This document shows positions 8,293 through 17,195 of a DNA stretch of 64,000 bases, piece by piece. A program made the translations under genes and the position numbers. The number at the start of each line of letters is the position of its first letter. The first letter of the stretch is position 1. The notes beneath the pieces were generated by a model. That model worked only from the letters and a program-made list of their open reading frames with translations. It ran no database searches and was not told where the DNA came from. The stretch comes from Bifidobacterium callitrichos DSM 23973 (GTDB taxonomy: Bacteria > Actinomycetota > Actinomycetes > Actinomycetales > Bifidobacteriaceae), in contig NZ_JGYS01000022.1 of the NCBI RefSeq assembly GCF_000741175.1, forward strand, positions 160,260 through 224,259, in the 5' to 3' direction.

Positions 8293-8321
8293 GTAAAGGC
8301 AGTGAACGAAATAGCCTTTAC
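8293..8321. promoter_or_regulatory. Inverted repeat upstream of the ROK regulator
   Basis: GTAAAGGC and GCCTTTAC are exact inverted repeats separated by 13 bases, 144 bp before the preferred regulator start. It may be an autoregulatory site. Confidence 0.35.
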
Positions 8322-8506
8322 CCACAAGGCCACCCACGATCATTCCAGGACCGGTCCCCGCTGTTCGTGCGGGAATGAGATGGAGCCCAGAAAAGTCATA
8401 GCCGGAACCAGCGCCCCGCCCCCAACCACGGTAATGGATGAGCCGTTGTTTGCCTGCCATCCGCACCTGCCCGTGTCTATCTGCGTGCCTATCTGCGTTA
8501 CAAGGG

Positions 8507-8677
8507 GTGCTTTTGCCGTTTTGCGGACCTCTATCCGCGTTACGAGGGGTACCTCCCACAGGTATGAAGGGCTGAAAACGGCTTGATGGCGTTGGGGTCA
8601 AGCCGATTTGAGGATGTAATACCTGGGGTATGCACCCCTCATAAGCGAGATAGATGTCCGCAGAACGCCGAAAGTAC
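8507..8677. repeat. Imperfect 66-bp inverted repeat around a short spacer
   Basis: The stretch 8507-8572 (containing TTTTGCGGACCTCTATCCGC) matches the reverse complement of 8612-8677 (containing TTCTGCGGACATCTATCTCG) at most positions, including a shared GAGGGGT and CAGGTAT. The 39-bp spacer itself has AACGGCTTGA facing TCAAGCCGAT. No frame in the region looks coding. It could be a miniature inverted-repeat element or a long hairpin RNA. Confidence 0.6.
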
Positions 8678-8724
8678 GTCTTATAGACGAGTTAGCCCCA
8701 TATGGCACCGTCATCCAGCACCAC

Positions 8725-8829
8725 TTTTACTAGCACACCAGCAAAACTCGCAAGACATCTGCGACTTTTACTAGCATGGTAGTAAAAATAGCCCACATCT
8801 CCTATACTTTTACTAGCACACCAGCAAAA
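8725..8829. promoter_or_regulatory. Three evenly spaced 22-bp operator-like repeats upstream of the ATPase gene
   Basis: Copies at 8725-8746, 8766-8787 and 8808-8829 share the left part TTTTACTAGCA and end AGCAAAA or AGTAAAA, so each is an imperfect palindrome (TTTTACTA-N6-TAGTAAAA in the middle copy). Start-to-start distances are 41 and 42 bp, four helical turns. A TATACT hexamer at 8803-8808 abuts the third copy. The last copy ends 12 bp before the preferred start. Confidence 0.7.
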
Positions 8830-8841
8830 ATTCGGAACATC

Positions 8842-10059
8842 ATGAAACTGAAGACGCGACCGCTGTATCTGGACAAGCTCCTTGCCGCCAAAGACAACGG
8901 ACTCATCAAGGTCATCACCGGCATGCGCCGATGCGGCAAGTCATCACTCCTGAAGCTGCTGGGGCAAAGGCTCGTCTCGGCAGGCGTTCCATCGGATCAT
9001 ATTCTCACCATCAATCTTGAGTCATTCGAATTCGCCTCGTTCGACCGGATGCAACTGCATGACCACATCGCGGGGCTCATGCAAGATGACGATCGGTATT
9101 ACCTGCTGCTCGACGAGGTGCAGCTCATCGACGGATGGGAACGCGTGGTCAACGCGTTGCAGGTGGATGCGAACGTCGACATCTACCTGACCGGATCCAA
9201 CGCGCATCTGCCGTCAAGGCAACTGGGAACGCTGCTGTCCGGACGCTATGTCGAGATCAGGGTGTTCCCGCTGTCCTTCGCGGAGTTTCTTCGATACACC
9301 GGGGAACTCGACCGTAACACCGCATTTGAACGGTACATGCGATACGGCGGCCTGCCGCCGGTCGTCGATCAGGGGACCAACCAGGAACTGGCATACACCG
9401 TGCTCTCCGGCATCTACGACACGGTGCTCGTACGTGACATCTCCCAGTATCTGCAGATACGCAATCCCATGGTGTTCAATGACGTCGCCCGATATCTTGC
9501 CGACACCGCCGGCTCCCCCGTGTCCATCTCCAGGATCGAGCACAGACTTAAAAGCGCACGGCGTTCGGCGACCAACGACACCATCGAACGGTACATCTCC
9601 GGTTTGCTTGACGCGTTCCTCTTCCATCAGGCCCGGCGCATCAACGTGAAAGATGGCGACCACCTCCAAGGATTGAGCAAGTACTATCCTGCGGATCCCG
9701 GCATCAGAAACACGCTGGTCAGCTATCATCAGGGCGATATCGGGCCACTGCTCGAGCTCATCGTGCACAACGAGCTCAAGACACGGGGATACGACGTGCA
9801 GGTCGGCAGGATGGACAATCTCGAGATCGATTTCGTCGCCGACCGGATATCGGCCGATATGACCGATGAGCGGCTGTTCATTCAGGTGAGCGCGACCATC
9901 ATGGACGCCTCGACCCGCGACCGTGAATTCGAGCCGCTGCGCAGGCTGCACAACGCATCTGGTCGCCGTATGATCCTCACGCTCGACACGTTCGGACTGG
10001 GTAGCGTCGACGGCATCGACGTGGTCAATGCGCTCGACTGGCTGACGCACTCCGAATGA
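8842..10059 (+). CDS. AAA-family ATPase with C-terminal DUF4143 domain
   Basis: The frame opens at 8776 but that start lies inside an operator repeat; the ATG at 8842 (MKLKTRPLYLDKL) is the natural start, giving 405 aa. Walker A is GMRRCGKSS (residues about 25-33), Walker B is YYLLLDEVQLI with an adjacent WERVVNAL helix, and the sensor-like TGSNAHL follows. The C-terminal half, with ELIVHNELKTRGYDVQVG and an IDFVA nuclease-like strand, is the DUF4143 part. The family is common in gut bacteria and its function is unsettled. Three tandem upstream repeats suggest tight, perhaps autogenous, control. Confidence 0.82.
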   Translation: MKLKTRPLYLDKLLAAKDNGLIKVITGMRRCGKSSLLKLLGQRLVSAGVPSDHILTINLESFEFASFDRMQLHDHIAGLMQDDDRYYLLLDEVQLIDGWERVVNALQVDANVDIYLTGSNAHLPSRQLGTLLSGRYVEIRVFPLSFAEFLRYTGELDRNTAFERYMRYGGLPPVVDQGTNQELAYTVLSGIYDTVLVRDISQYLQIRNPMVFNDVARYLADTAGSPVSISRIEHRLKSARRSATNDTIERYISGLLDAFLFHQARRINVKDGDHLQGLSKYYPADPGIRNTLVSYHQGDIGPLLELIVHNELKTRGYDVQVGRMDNLEIDFVADRISADMTDERLFIQVSATIMDASTRDREFEPLRRLHNASGRRMILTLDTFGLGSVDGIDVVNALDWLTHSE

Positions 10060-10339
10060 GCGTTCTCACAGCGCGCCGAGTAGCGCATGCACAAACGGCA
10101 TGGGGAAGGCAAAGGGCCCTGCCATACCGAACTGAACCCCGGATCCAATACTCAGACCGATAACACTCGGCAAACGCACGTACATCCGCACGATGGATGT
10201 CCGACACGACCGCACGCCTCACACTCTCGGAAGTGAGCCGAGAGAACGTATCCTGAATGAACGACTCGATCATGCCTTGCCACCGCCGAACGAGACTGGG
10301 GGGCCGGCGGCATGATTCAGCCACCGCCGGTCCCTACCA

Positions 10340-10642
10340 TCATTCGATGGTGATGTCGCTGGCGTTGGGCAGGACGCGGATGTTGGCCTCCTCGAGGGTG
10401 TGGCAGGCGCGGCCGTCGCGGCGCATGTTCACCACATGCACGCCGCTCACCGGATGCTCCGCGTCGTATCCGCCGACCAGCGAGGGCTCCTCGTCGCCGG
10501 CGGTCACCGCGCCCGTGGTCACGTCCACGTCCTCTACGCGCACGTTCTCGATCAGACGACCCGGACGCGGATTGTAGTCCCGGTTCCCCAGCGCACTGTC
10601 CGTGACGTCGCGCAATGACCATGGCGCAGCATCGCACCGCAT
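10340..10642 (-). pseudogene. Remnant of a parallel beta-helix carbohydrate-active enzyme
   Basis: The minus frame encodes about 90 residues ending ANIRVLPNASDITIE, with VRVEDVDVTT and VHVVNMRRDGRA, the strand-turn repeats of right-handed beta-helix enzymes (pectate-lyase or GH28/GH120-like folds). Such proteins normally have 400-700 residues. Upstream sequence in the same frame is not recognisable, so only the C-terminus survives. The exact family cannot be decided. Its neighbours in the next operon act on plant pentosans, which suits such an origin. The gap 10060-10339 holds no gene I can support. Confidence 0.5.
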
Positions 10643-10914
10643 GACGCGGTGATATGCCCATGAAGTAGTGAATCATCCATGGAGCGGTGACGCAAAATGG
10701 CCTAATTCCGCCATTTCCCGAAAACAGCTCACCGCTCGATGGGGATTTCACCGCGCCATGGCACCATAGACCACTCGATGGGAAGAGGCAGCGGAGGGAA
10801 CAACAGGCCAAAACGGCACTAACAGCACTAACACAGGCCAGACAGGCACTAACACAGACCGAAAGACACCACCACACACCAACACAGACACCGACATGCC
10901 GGCAGCAACAATAA
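10643..10914. other. Non-coding stretch with low-complexity GGCACTAACACAG-like repeats
   Basis: ATGGAGCGGTGA (from 10678) and TCACCGCTCGATGG (from 10729) form an inverted pair. Further right, 10811-10860 consists of AC-rich units in which GGCACTAAC and GCACTAACACAG recur. No credible coding frame is present. Confidence 0.4.
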
Positions 10915-10975
10915 GACCCCGTGGCACGTGTGGCATGCACACTCAGTAGGTGCATGCCACACGTGCCACGGGGTC
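10915..10975. terminator. Perfect 26-bp hairpin
   Basis: GACCCCGTGGCACGTGTGGC and six further bases pair perfectly with the right arm at 10950-10975 across a 9-base loop. It sits 41 bp beyond the stop of the leftward isomerase gene and is probably its terminator, although the T tract is poor. An unusually stable hairpin could also block read-through from either side. Confidence 0.65.
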
Positions 10976-11015
10976 ACCAAGGTCGGCGGGCTGTGCGGCC
11001 GCGCCGATCATTGCG

Positions 11016-11903
11016 TCACAGCTGGGATTCGGCCGGCAGGGCCTCGATCGCCTTGCGGGCGGCGACAAGCGCCTCCTCGAGCGGCTCGACCTGCGGGTAC
11101 CAGCGGCGCTCCCACTCCAGAGAGAGCGGTCCGGTGTAGCCGCCGTCCTTGAGGAGCCTGCAGCATTCGGCCAGCGGCACGCGACCGGTGCCCTGCAACA
11201 CCGGGGTCTGGTCGCCCGGGAACGCGCAGTCCTTGATCTGCACGACGCCGCGGCCGCCCACGAGGTACGGCTTCAAGTACTCGAAGGTCTTGGCCGGGGC
11301 CTCGCCGACGCGCCACGGGTGCGCGAGATCCCAGATGGATCCGACCTGGTTGTCCGGGGCGATCTTATCGAGGTAGTAGTGGATGATCGCGTTGCGCTCG
11401 CCGTTGGTGTGGCTGTCGTGCGTCTCGATGAGCGGCTGCACGCCGAGCCTGTCGGCGGTCGGCAGCGCACGGGCGATGATCTCGGCGCCGCGCTTGGAGA
11501 CACCGGCCAGGTTCATGCCTTGGGGAAGCACCATGCCCGGCAGACGGTCCGGATCCCAGCTCGGCTCGAGCGGCGCGGTCGGGAAGACGCGCACGTACTT
11601 GGCCCCCAGCACGTCGGCCATGTGCAGGCAGTGTTCGAGGCTTTCGACCAGCTCGTCCTCCTCGCGGGCGGTGTTGCATACCTGCACGCGCGAGTCGACG
11701 GCGAAGATGGTGACGCTCGCCTTCTCGGCGAGCTCGTCGCGCATCGCCTTGAGCTCGTCGTCGGTGGAGGTCATCGTGAACTTCATCTCGTCGCCGACGG
11801 CCACCTCGATCCTCTTGACGCCGGTGGCGTTGAACGTCCTGGCAAGCTCGTCCATCGAGTCGTACGGAGCGCCCAGAGTGGACGCGGCCAGTTCCCATGT
11901 CAT
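11016..11903 (-). CDS. Sugar phosphate isomerase/epimerase-like TIM-barrel protein
   Basis: A 295-aa protein of the AP-endonuclease-2 superfamily. Metal-ligand segments typical of this fold are visible: PLIETHDSHT, IWDLAHPW, VQIKDC and SLEWERRW. Family members isomerise or epimerise ketoses, inositol derivatives or acid sugars; the substrate cannot be read from sequence. ATG at 11903 follows GAAAGGAAC; longer upstream frames belong to the neighbour. It starts two bases after the GH43 stop, so it is the last gene of a leftward operon with the beta-xylosidase, an alginate-lyase-fold protein and glycerate kinase. Confidence 0.78.
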   Translation of the reverse strand: MTWELAASTLGAPYDSMDELARTFNATGVKRIEVAVGDEMKFTMTSTDDELKAMRDELAEKASVTIFAVDSRVQVCNTAREEDELVESLEHCLHMADVLGAKYVRVFPTAPLEPSWDPDRLPGMVLPQGMNLAGVSKRGAEIIARALPTADRLGVQPLIETHDSHTNGERNAIIHYYLDKIAPDNQVGSIWDLAHPWRVGEAPAKTFEYLKPYLVGGRGVVQIKDCAFPGDQTPVLQGTGRVPLAECCRLLKDGGYTGPLSLEWERRWYPQVEPLEEALVAARKAIEALPAESQL

Positions 11904-11905
11904 GA

Positions 11906-13570
11906 TTACTTGTTCCTTTCCTGATAGTCGAAGTACTGGAAGTCGGCGTGCGAGCGGTGGGCGTCCATGTCCTGCGAGCAGATGCCCACCATGCCGCCGG
12001 TGAACGCGCAGCCCTGGATCGTACGCTCGACGTAGTCGTCGCTGATGTGATCGGCCGGCTGCACGCCGCCGATCGCCTTCCACAGCGCGTTGTCGGCGTA
12101 CATATCCTTGCCTTGCGCGAAGTGGAAGTTCGCCTTGTCACGGCGCACCTCCACCTTGATGCGCACCGGGCCTTCCTCGAGCGCGATCGCATCGGAGCCG
12201 TAGTCGAGCTTGCCGTGGTCGCAGCGCAGCACCTGGATGATGCGCCTGTCGGTGCCCTCCGAGTCGAAGCTCACGTACGCGTAGATCCAGTTCTGCGTGT
12301 CGTAGTAAAGGATCAGGCCGGCCATCTGCTGGTAATTGGTCGGATCGAAGTCAAGCACAGTCTGTGCGTCGAAGTCGTACGCCTCCCAACGGCGGGCGAA
12401 CAGCGTCTGCCTGTGCTGCGAGCGCAGCGACTGCGCACCGTGGATGCGCAGCCAGCCGGGACGCTCGGTGAGCGAATAGTCCTGTTCGGCCACGAGCGCG
12501 GTGCGCAGGGTCTTGAGGCTCGGCGGGATGGCCGGATCGGTCACGGAATTGAGCGGCGCGTTGGCCTCGGCGGCACGATCCGCCTCGAACTCGATGCGTT
12601 CGGAATGGTCCATGACCTGCACGACGCCCTGCGCGATCCTCGGCGCCGGAACCTTCAGGTCCGGGCTGATCGTGTCGTTGATCAGGCGCGGCCAGCCGTC
12701 CGAAGTCCAGTAGATCTTCTGGATGCCGGTCTCACGGCCCAGCGTGCAGTTGCCGCGCTCGGTCAGCGGCCTGCCGCAGATCTGCGTGACGTACCATTCG
12801 TCGCCGATCTCGAGGAAGCAGCAGTGGCCGGACTTCTGCAGCGGATTACTCGGCTCGTCGCGCGTGGTCATCAGCGGCGTGTACGGGGAATCCTCGAACG
12901 GTCCCTCGAGCGAACGGGCGCGGGCCACGGTTGCGGCGTGCATGTAGCCGGTGCCGCCTGCCGCGCACAGCAGGTAGTACCAGCCGTTCCTCTTGAGGAT
13001 CTGCGGGCCTTCGCACACGCCGAGCTTGGTGCCCTTGTAGAAGTGCTTGCGCTCGCCGATCAGCTGCATCGATTCGGGATCGAACTCCTGGATGACCGTG
13101 CCGGCGAACCGCTGGCGGCCGGGACGGTAGTCGTAGAGCATGTTGAGGAACCACTTACGGCCGTCGTCGTCGTGGAAGATGGCCGGGTCGAAGCCGGATG
13201 CGGTCAGGAAATGCGGTTCGCTCCACGGTCCGGTGATGTCCGGGGCGGTGATCACGTAGTTGAGGGTGTCCTTGAACGGCGCGTAGGTTTTGACGTCCGT
13301 GTAGACGAGCCAGAACTTGCCGTCGGCGTAGCTCAGGTGCGGCGCCCACAGGGAGCCTGAATCGTAGTTGCCGCGAAGGTCGACCTGCGATTCGCGGTTG
13401 ACGGGGGCGGCGACCCACTCCCAGTTGACGAGGTCCTTGGAATGGTAGATGTCGATGCCCGGCCACCATTCGAAGGTGGAGGTGGCGATGTAGTAGTCGT
13501 CGCCGACGCGCAGGGCGCTCGAGTCCGGATGGAATCCGGGAAGGATCGGGTTGGTGATCATCGTGGTCAT
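11906..13570 (-). CDS. GH43 beta-xylosidase / arabinofuranosidase
   Basis: A 554-aa protein opening with NPILPGFHPDSSALRVGDDY, the classical GH43 start with catalytic-base Asp at about residue 16. STFEWWPGIDIYHSKDLVNW, the central SGFDPAIFHDD and GICEGP-like VCEGPQILK follow as expected, and a C-terminal beta-sandwich of about 200 residues completes the GH43_11 type. No signal peptide is present, so it cleaves imported xylo-oligosaccharides in the cytoplasm. ATG at 13570 is preceded by AAGGAG, somewhat far (12 bases). Operon position suggests feeding xylose to XylA/XylB. Confidence 0.88.
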   Translation of the reverse strand: MTTMITNPILPGFHPDSSALRVGDDYYIATSTFEWWPGIDIYHSKDLVNWEWVAAPVNRESQVDLRGNYDSGSLWAPHLSYADGKFWLVYTDVKTYAPFKDTLNYVITAPDITGPWSEPHFLTASGFDPAIFHDDDGRKWFLNMLYDYRPGRQRFAGTVIQEFDPESMQLIGERKHFYKGTKLGVCEGPQILKRNGWYYLLCAAGGTGYMHAATVARARSLEGPFEDSPYTPLMTTRDEPSNPLQKSGHCCFLEIGDEWYVTQICGRPLTERGNCTLGRETGIQKIYWTSDGWPRLINDTISPDLKVPAPRIAQGVVQVMDHSERIEFEADRAAEANAPLNSVTDPAIPPSLKTLRTALVAEQDYSLTERPGWLRIHGAQSLRSQHRQTLFARRWEAYDFDAQTVLDFDPTNYQQMAGLILYYDTQNWIYAYVSFDSEGTDRRIIQVLRCDHGKLDYGSDAIALEEGPVRIKVEVRRDKANFHFAQGKDMYADNALWKAIGGVQPADHISDDYVERTIQGCAFTGGMVGICSQDMDAHRSHADFQYFDYQERNK

Positions 13571-13652
13571 TGTTGTTTCTGACTCCTTATATCCGCTTGA
13601 TATATATCCGCGTTGTGCTGTGTGTTTGCCGTTTGCCGTCCAGGCCCACCGG

Positions 13653-15938
13653 TCATGCCGCCGTCGAACCCGCCGCTCCATCGTCCGCATCGTCGTAGGT
13701 GAACAGCAGCCAGTTCGCCGGCCTGGTGTCGGTGTTGCGTCCTTCGGGACGGACGCCGAGTCGCAGCGTCGGCGTGCCGCCGTCCGTCACGGTCTCGACG
13801 AGCCGTCCATCGTGGACGAGGTACATGCGTCCGATACCCCAGTTGCGTAGGGAGAAGCAGTCGACGTTCGCACCGGCATCGGGCTGCGACGCCATGCGCA
13901 GTTCGCATCCGCCGTCCGCAAGTCCGTCACCGACCGTCAGGACGCGTCCATCGGACGTGTCGACCAGCGAGTACGTGCCGTCGTCGCGGGCAACGAGCCG
14001 CAGCAGGGCGGCGTCGCGGCGCATGGCCGTCACGGCGAGCGTGCCGTCCGACTGGACGGCGAAGTACGAGGGCATGGTCTCGGTCGTGTACCCTTCAGGC
14101 AGCACGCCGTCGATCAGCGCGTTGGAGGGGACGTCCCCTTCGGCGCGGATCGCGGACCAGGAGTGCTGGTACCACGGTTCGAGCATCGTGCGCAGGCGTA
14201 TGAGCGGTTCCGTCGTCTCCTCGGCAGGCCCGTCGTAGGTCGTCAGGGTGGAGAAGTTGAGGTTGTCGAAGTGGACGAGACCCTCCGGACGCATCGCACG
14301 CGCCGCACGCTCGGTCCATGTCATGTCGACGCCGGGCACGTGGCGGTAGTGGGCGAGAGCGGTCTCGTAGATCGGCCGCAGCTGCCCGCGGTAGACGCCC
14401 TGCTCCTCCATGTGGTCCCAGTAGGAGATGTCGTCGAAGTAGCCGAAGATGCCGGACAGCGGCGTCACGACGAGTTCTCCCTCGCCGTGGAACAGGTTGT
14501 AGCATGCGCACCATTCGTACGCCTTGGCGAGCCTGTTGTCCTTGAGATCCCACAGGTCGACGCCCTGATGCTCGGCGATGGCGCAGGTGTCGCCCATCGC
14601 GCCGATGCCGAGCTGGCCGTGCGCCTGATCGCGCGCGGTCTCGACGCTTTGGCCCCAGTCGGTCAGGTAGTTCTCGATCGACCCGTTGCAGTAGCGGCTC
14701 AAGTACATCTCGACGCCGCGGGCGAAGATCCGGCGGTCGTCGGTGGCGACGCCGATGGCCAGCAGCGTGGTCATCGGCGCGACGTCCCAGTTGCCGTTCG
14801 CATTCATCGGCGCGCCGCCGTCACGCACGACCGGGTAGATGACGTTGTGCAGCATGGTGCGGAATCGGGCGAAGGCCTCATCGTCGAATCCCGTGTAGCC
14901 GCCGTCGAAGTATCGTACGATCTCGGCGGCGTTGATGAGCTTGATGGTGGCGAGCGAGGCGCCGAGGATGCGGTCGCGTCCGTCGATGACCCGCAGGGTC
15001 TTCGACCAGCCGTCGATGATCTCGACGGTCTTGGCGGCGTACTTGTCCTCGCCGGTGACGACCCAGCGCAGCGCGTTGAAGTAGGCGGCCGCGCACGACA
15101 TCTCCCAGTCGCCGATGTGGCCGGATCCCTCCGGGTTGCCACGGCCGACGCCCTCACGGAAGGTAGGTACGTACCGCTCGTTGGACATGTCGTTGGGCAC
15201 GGTGTCGGTCAGTCGGTGATAATCGGCGACCCACGGGTTCTCGTGGGCGCGCACGTGATCGCGCATTGCCGTCAGCTGCGCGGCCGACAGGTTCACGCCG
15301 GGGTGGACGAAGACCTGCGGGATGGAGTCCGGAACGTCACCCGCGGAGTCCGCGGCGAATTCCGCGGAATCGACCTCCCCCGCATCCTCGACGAACAGTC
15401 GCTGCACGGCTACGTTGCCGTAGTCGATGTACGCGCCGGACAGGGTGACGCGCATCGGGAACGCCGAGCAGTTCGGCTCGTCGCGCAGGTCGTCGCAGTG
15501 GCTGGCGATCAGCGTGGAGCCGTCCGGCTGGTCGGTCAGCGTGAACCGCTCGTTCCAGAACGCCTCGGGCGCGGTGGCGGTGACTACGTACGTGAGTCCC
15601 CGCCTGCGGTAGTACGTGGGCCTGCCGTCCGCGTCGACGGTGTCGGCGTAGTTCTGGATCGTCAGGTAGCACCCGTTCGTCAGGCTTCTCAGGGCGTAGG
15701 TCACGTCCTGCGCGCCGTCGAATACGATGTCCGTCGTGCCGCCGGACATGCCACCGGAGCGCAGATACTGCGGGTACCGGGAGGCGTAGAGCGCGAAGCG
15801 TTCGGCCTCGTCGGCCGTGCCGAGCGTGAGCCCGCCGTCGGACGCGAGCGCGACGTAGTCGCCTTCGGCCGTGCGGATGCGCACGATGCGTTCCACGGTC
15901 CGCTCGCGTGTGGGGTAGTCGTCGGCGTGACCGGTCAT
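13653..15938 (-). CDS. Alginate-lyase-fold protein flanked by lectin-like domains, cytoplasmic
   Basis: A 761-aa protein. Residues about 215-600 resemble the alginate lyase alpha-toroid family (FVHPGVNLSAAQLTAMRDHV, GHIGDWEMSCAAAYFNALRW, NGNWDVAPMTTLLAIGV, DQAHGQLGIG). The N-terminal 190 residues and C-terminal 150 residues look beta-rich with trefoil-like repeats (IRTAEGDYVALASDGGLTL, SYFAVQSDGTLAV). No signal peptide is seen, unlike secreted lyases. ATG at 15938 follows AAGGGGGATG. It lies between glycerate kinase and GH43 genes, suggesting a role on an imported acidic or acetylated oligosaccharide. The substrate is unknown. Confidence 0.7.
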   Translation of the reverse strand: MTGHADDYPTRERTVERIVRIRTAEGDYVALASDGGLTLGTADEAERFALYASRYPQYLRSGGMSGGTTDIVFDGAQDVTYALRSLTNGCYLTIQNYADTVDADGRPTYYRRRGLTYVVTATAPEAFWNERFTLTDQPDGSTLIASHCDDLRDEPNCSAFPMRVTLSGAYIDYGNVAVQRLFVEDAGEVDSAEFAADSAGDVPDSIPQVFVHPGVNLSAAQLTAMRDHVRAHENPWVADYHRLTDTVPNDMSNERYVPTFREGVGRGNPEGSGHIGDWEMSCAAAYFNALRWVVTGEDKYAAKTVEIIDGWSKTLRVIDGRDRILGASLATIKLINAAEIVRYFDGGYTGFDDEAFARFRTMLHNVIYPVVRDGGAPMNANGNWDVAPMTTLLAIGVATDDRRIFARGVEMYLSRYCNGSIENYLTDWGQSVETARDQAHGQLGIGAMGDTCAIAEHQGVDLWDLKDNRLAKAYEWCACYNLFHGEGELVVTPLSGIFGYFDDISYWDHMEEQGVYRGQLRPIYETALAHYRHVPGVDMTWTERAARAMRPEGLVHFDNLNFSTLTTYDGPAEETTEPLIRLRTMLEPWYQHSWSAIRAEGDVPSNALIDGVLPEGYTTETMPSYFAVQSDGTLAVTAMRRDAALLRLVARDDGTYSLVDTSDGRVLTVGDGLADGGCELRMASQPDAGANVDCFSLRNWGIGRMYLVHDGRLVETVTDGGTPTLRLGVRPEGRNTDTRPANWLLFTYDDADDGAAGSTAA

Positions 15939-15997
15939 GATTCATCCCCCTTGTTCATGCGGATGGTGACGGTGACGATTCTCAACGCGGTTCCCAT
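15935..15997 (-). CDS. Possible 20-aa leader peptide coupled to the alginate-lyase-fold gene
   Basis: ATG at 15997 follows AGGAAAG. The frame (MGTALRIVTVTIRMNKGDES) ends in ATGA, four bases overlapping the next start. It may serve for translational coupling rather than as a functional peptide. The neighbouring gene has its own good ribosome-binding site, so coding is uncertain. Confidence 0.3.
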   Translation of the reverse strand: MGTALRIVTVTIRMNKGDES

Positions 15998-16029
15998 ATT
16001 GGTCTTTCCTGATCGTGTGCACCCCTAAC

Positions 16030-17163
16030 TCATCTGAGTCTGAGCGTGCGTACGATCTGCTCGGTGGTGAACGTGACGTTGCGCGCGGCGTCCTTCAGGA
16101 GGCTGTCGAGGCTTGCGGCGCCGGGTGCGATGCCGAAGACCGCATCGATGCCGACCTCGTGGAGCTCGTCGATGCCTTTGCCGATGTGTCCGGCGACGGC
16201 GATGACCGGCTTGCGATGCGCTTTGGCGGTCTTAGCGACGCCGGCCGGCGTCTTGCCGAACTTGGTCTGGAAGTCGATCGAGCCCTCGCCGGTGAAAACG
16301 ACGTCCGCCCACTGCGCGGCCTCATCGAGTCCGGAGGTCTCGATGACGATGTCGATGCCGGGGCGGAATTCGGCGTCGAGGAAGCCCTTCAAGGCCGCGC
16401 CGATGCCGCCTGCCGCACCGGCTCCGGGCACGTCGGCGACCTCGACGTGCAACTGGTCGGCGATGACGTGCGCGAAGTGGGTGAGCGCCTGGTCGAGACG
16501 TTCGACGTCGGCCGGCGTGGCGCCCTTCTGGGGCCCGAATACGGCGCTGGCGCCGTCGTGGCCGGTCAGCGGGTTGGTCACGTCGCAGGCGGCGATGACG
16601 TGCACGTAGCGCACGGCCTCGTCGAGTCCGCTCACGTCGATTCTTTCGAGACTGGCGAGCGCCGCGCCGCCGCGGGCGAGTTCTCTGCCATGCTCGTCGA
16701 GCAGACGCACGCCCAGCGCCTGAAGGAGTCCCGCGCCGGCGTCGTTGGTGGCCGAGCCTCCAAGGCCGACGATGATGCGCCTGGCGCCCGCATGGGCGGC
16801 CGCGCGGATCAGTTCGCCGGTGCCGTACGAGGAGGCGATGAGCGGATTGCGTTCGTCGGACGAGAGCAAGGCGAGTCCGCTGGCTTCGGCGGTTTCGACC
16901 ACGGCCGTCACGCCGTCGCCGAGCATGCCGTAATGGCCGGTGATGGACCGTCCGAGCGGGTCGTGGACCGTCGCCTCGAGCATCACGCCGTGCGTTGCGT
17001 CGACGAGCGCACGGGCGGTGCCTTCGCCGCCGTCGGCCATCGGCAGGCAGCGGACCTCGGCTGCGGGGTCCGCGTTCTTGATCCCCTGGGCCATGGCCCG
17101 CGCCGCCTCCATGGCGGTCAGGCTCTCCTTGAAGGAGTCAGGGGCGCATAGATATCGCGTCAT
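16030..17163 (-). CDS. glxK: Glycerate kinase, GlxK/GarK type
   Basis: A 377-aa type I glycerate kinase. Clear markers are the N-terminal APDSFKESLTA, PMADGGEGTA (residues about 42-51), GLGGSATNDAGAG, ACDVTNPLTG, GAGAAGGIGAAL and VFTGEGSIDFQT. The enzyme phosphorylates D-glycerate, linking acid-sugar catabolism to lower glycolysis. A start at 17163 is preferred because GGGGTG lies just upstream; an ATG four codons earlier is also in frame. It is the first gene of the leftward operon and diverges from a LacI gene across mirror-image operator candidates. Confidence 0.9.
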   Translation of the reverse strand: MTRYLCAPDSFKESLTAMEAARAMAQGIKNADPAAEVRCLPMADGGEGTARALVDATHGVMLEATVHDPLGRSITGHYGMLGDGVTAVVETAEASGLALLSSDERNPLIASSYGTGELIRAAAHAGARRIIVGLGGSATNDAGAGLLQALGVRLLDEHGRELARGGAALASLERIDVSGLDEAVRYVHVIAACDVTNPLTGHDGASAVFGPQKGATPADVERLDQALTHFAHVIADQLHVEVADVPGAGAAGGIGAALKGFLDAEFRPGIDIVIETSGLDEAAQWADVVFTGEGSIDFQTKFGKTPAGVAKTAKAHRKPVIAVAGHIGKGIDELHEVGIDAVFGIAPGAASLDSLLKDAARNVTFTTEQIVRTLRLR

Positions 17164-17195
17164 GCACCCCAGCATACCTCACGACACGCCGAAAT

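Noticed and set aside
10025..10324. A 99-residue minus-strand frame (MAESCRRPPSLVRRWQ...)
   Set aside because: It overlaps the end of the ATPase gene in antisense and has no ribosome-binding site or family resemblance I can defend.
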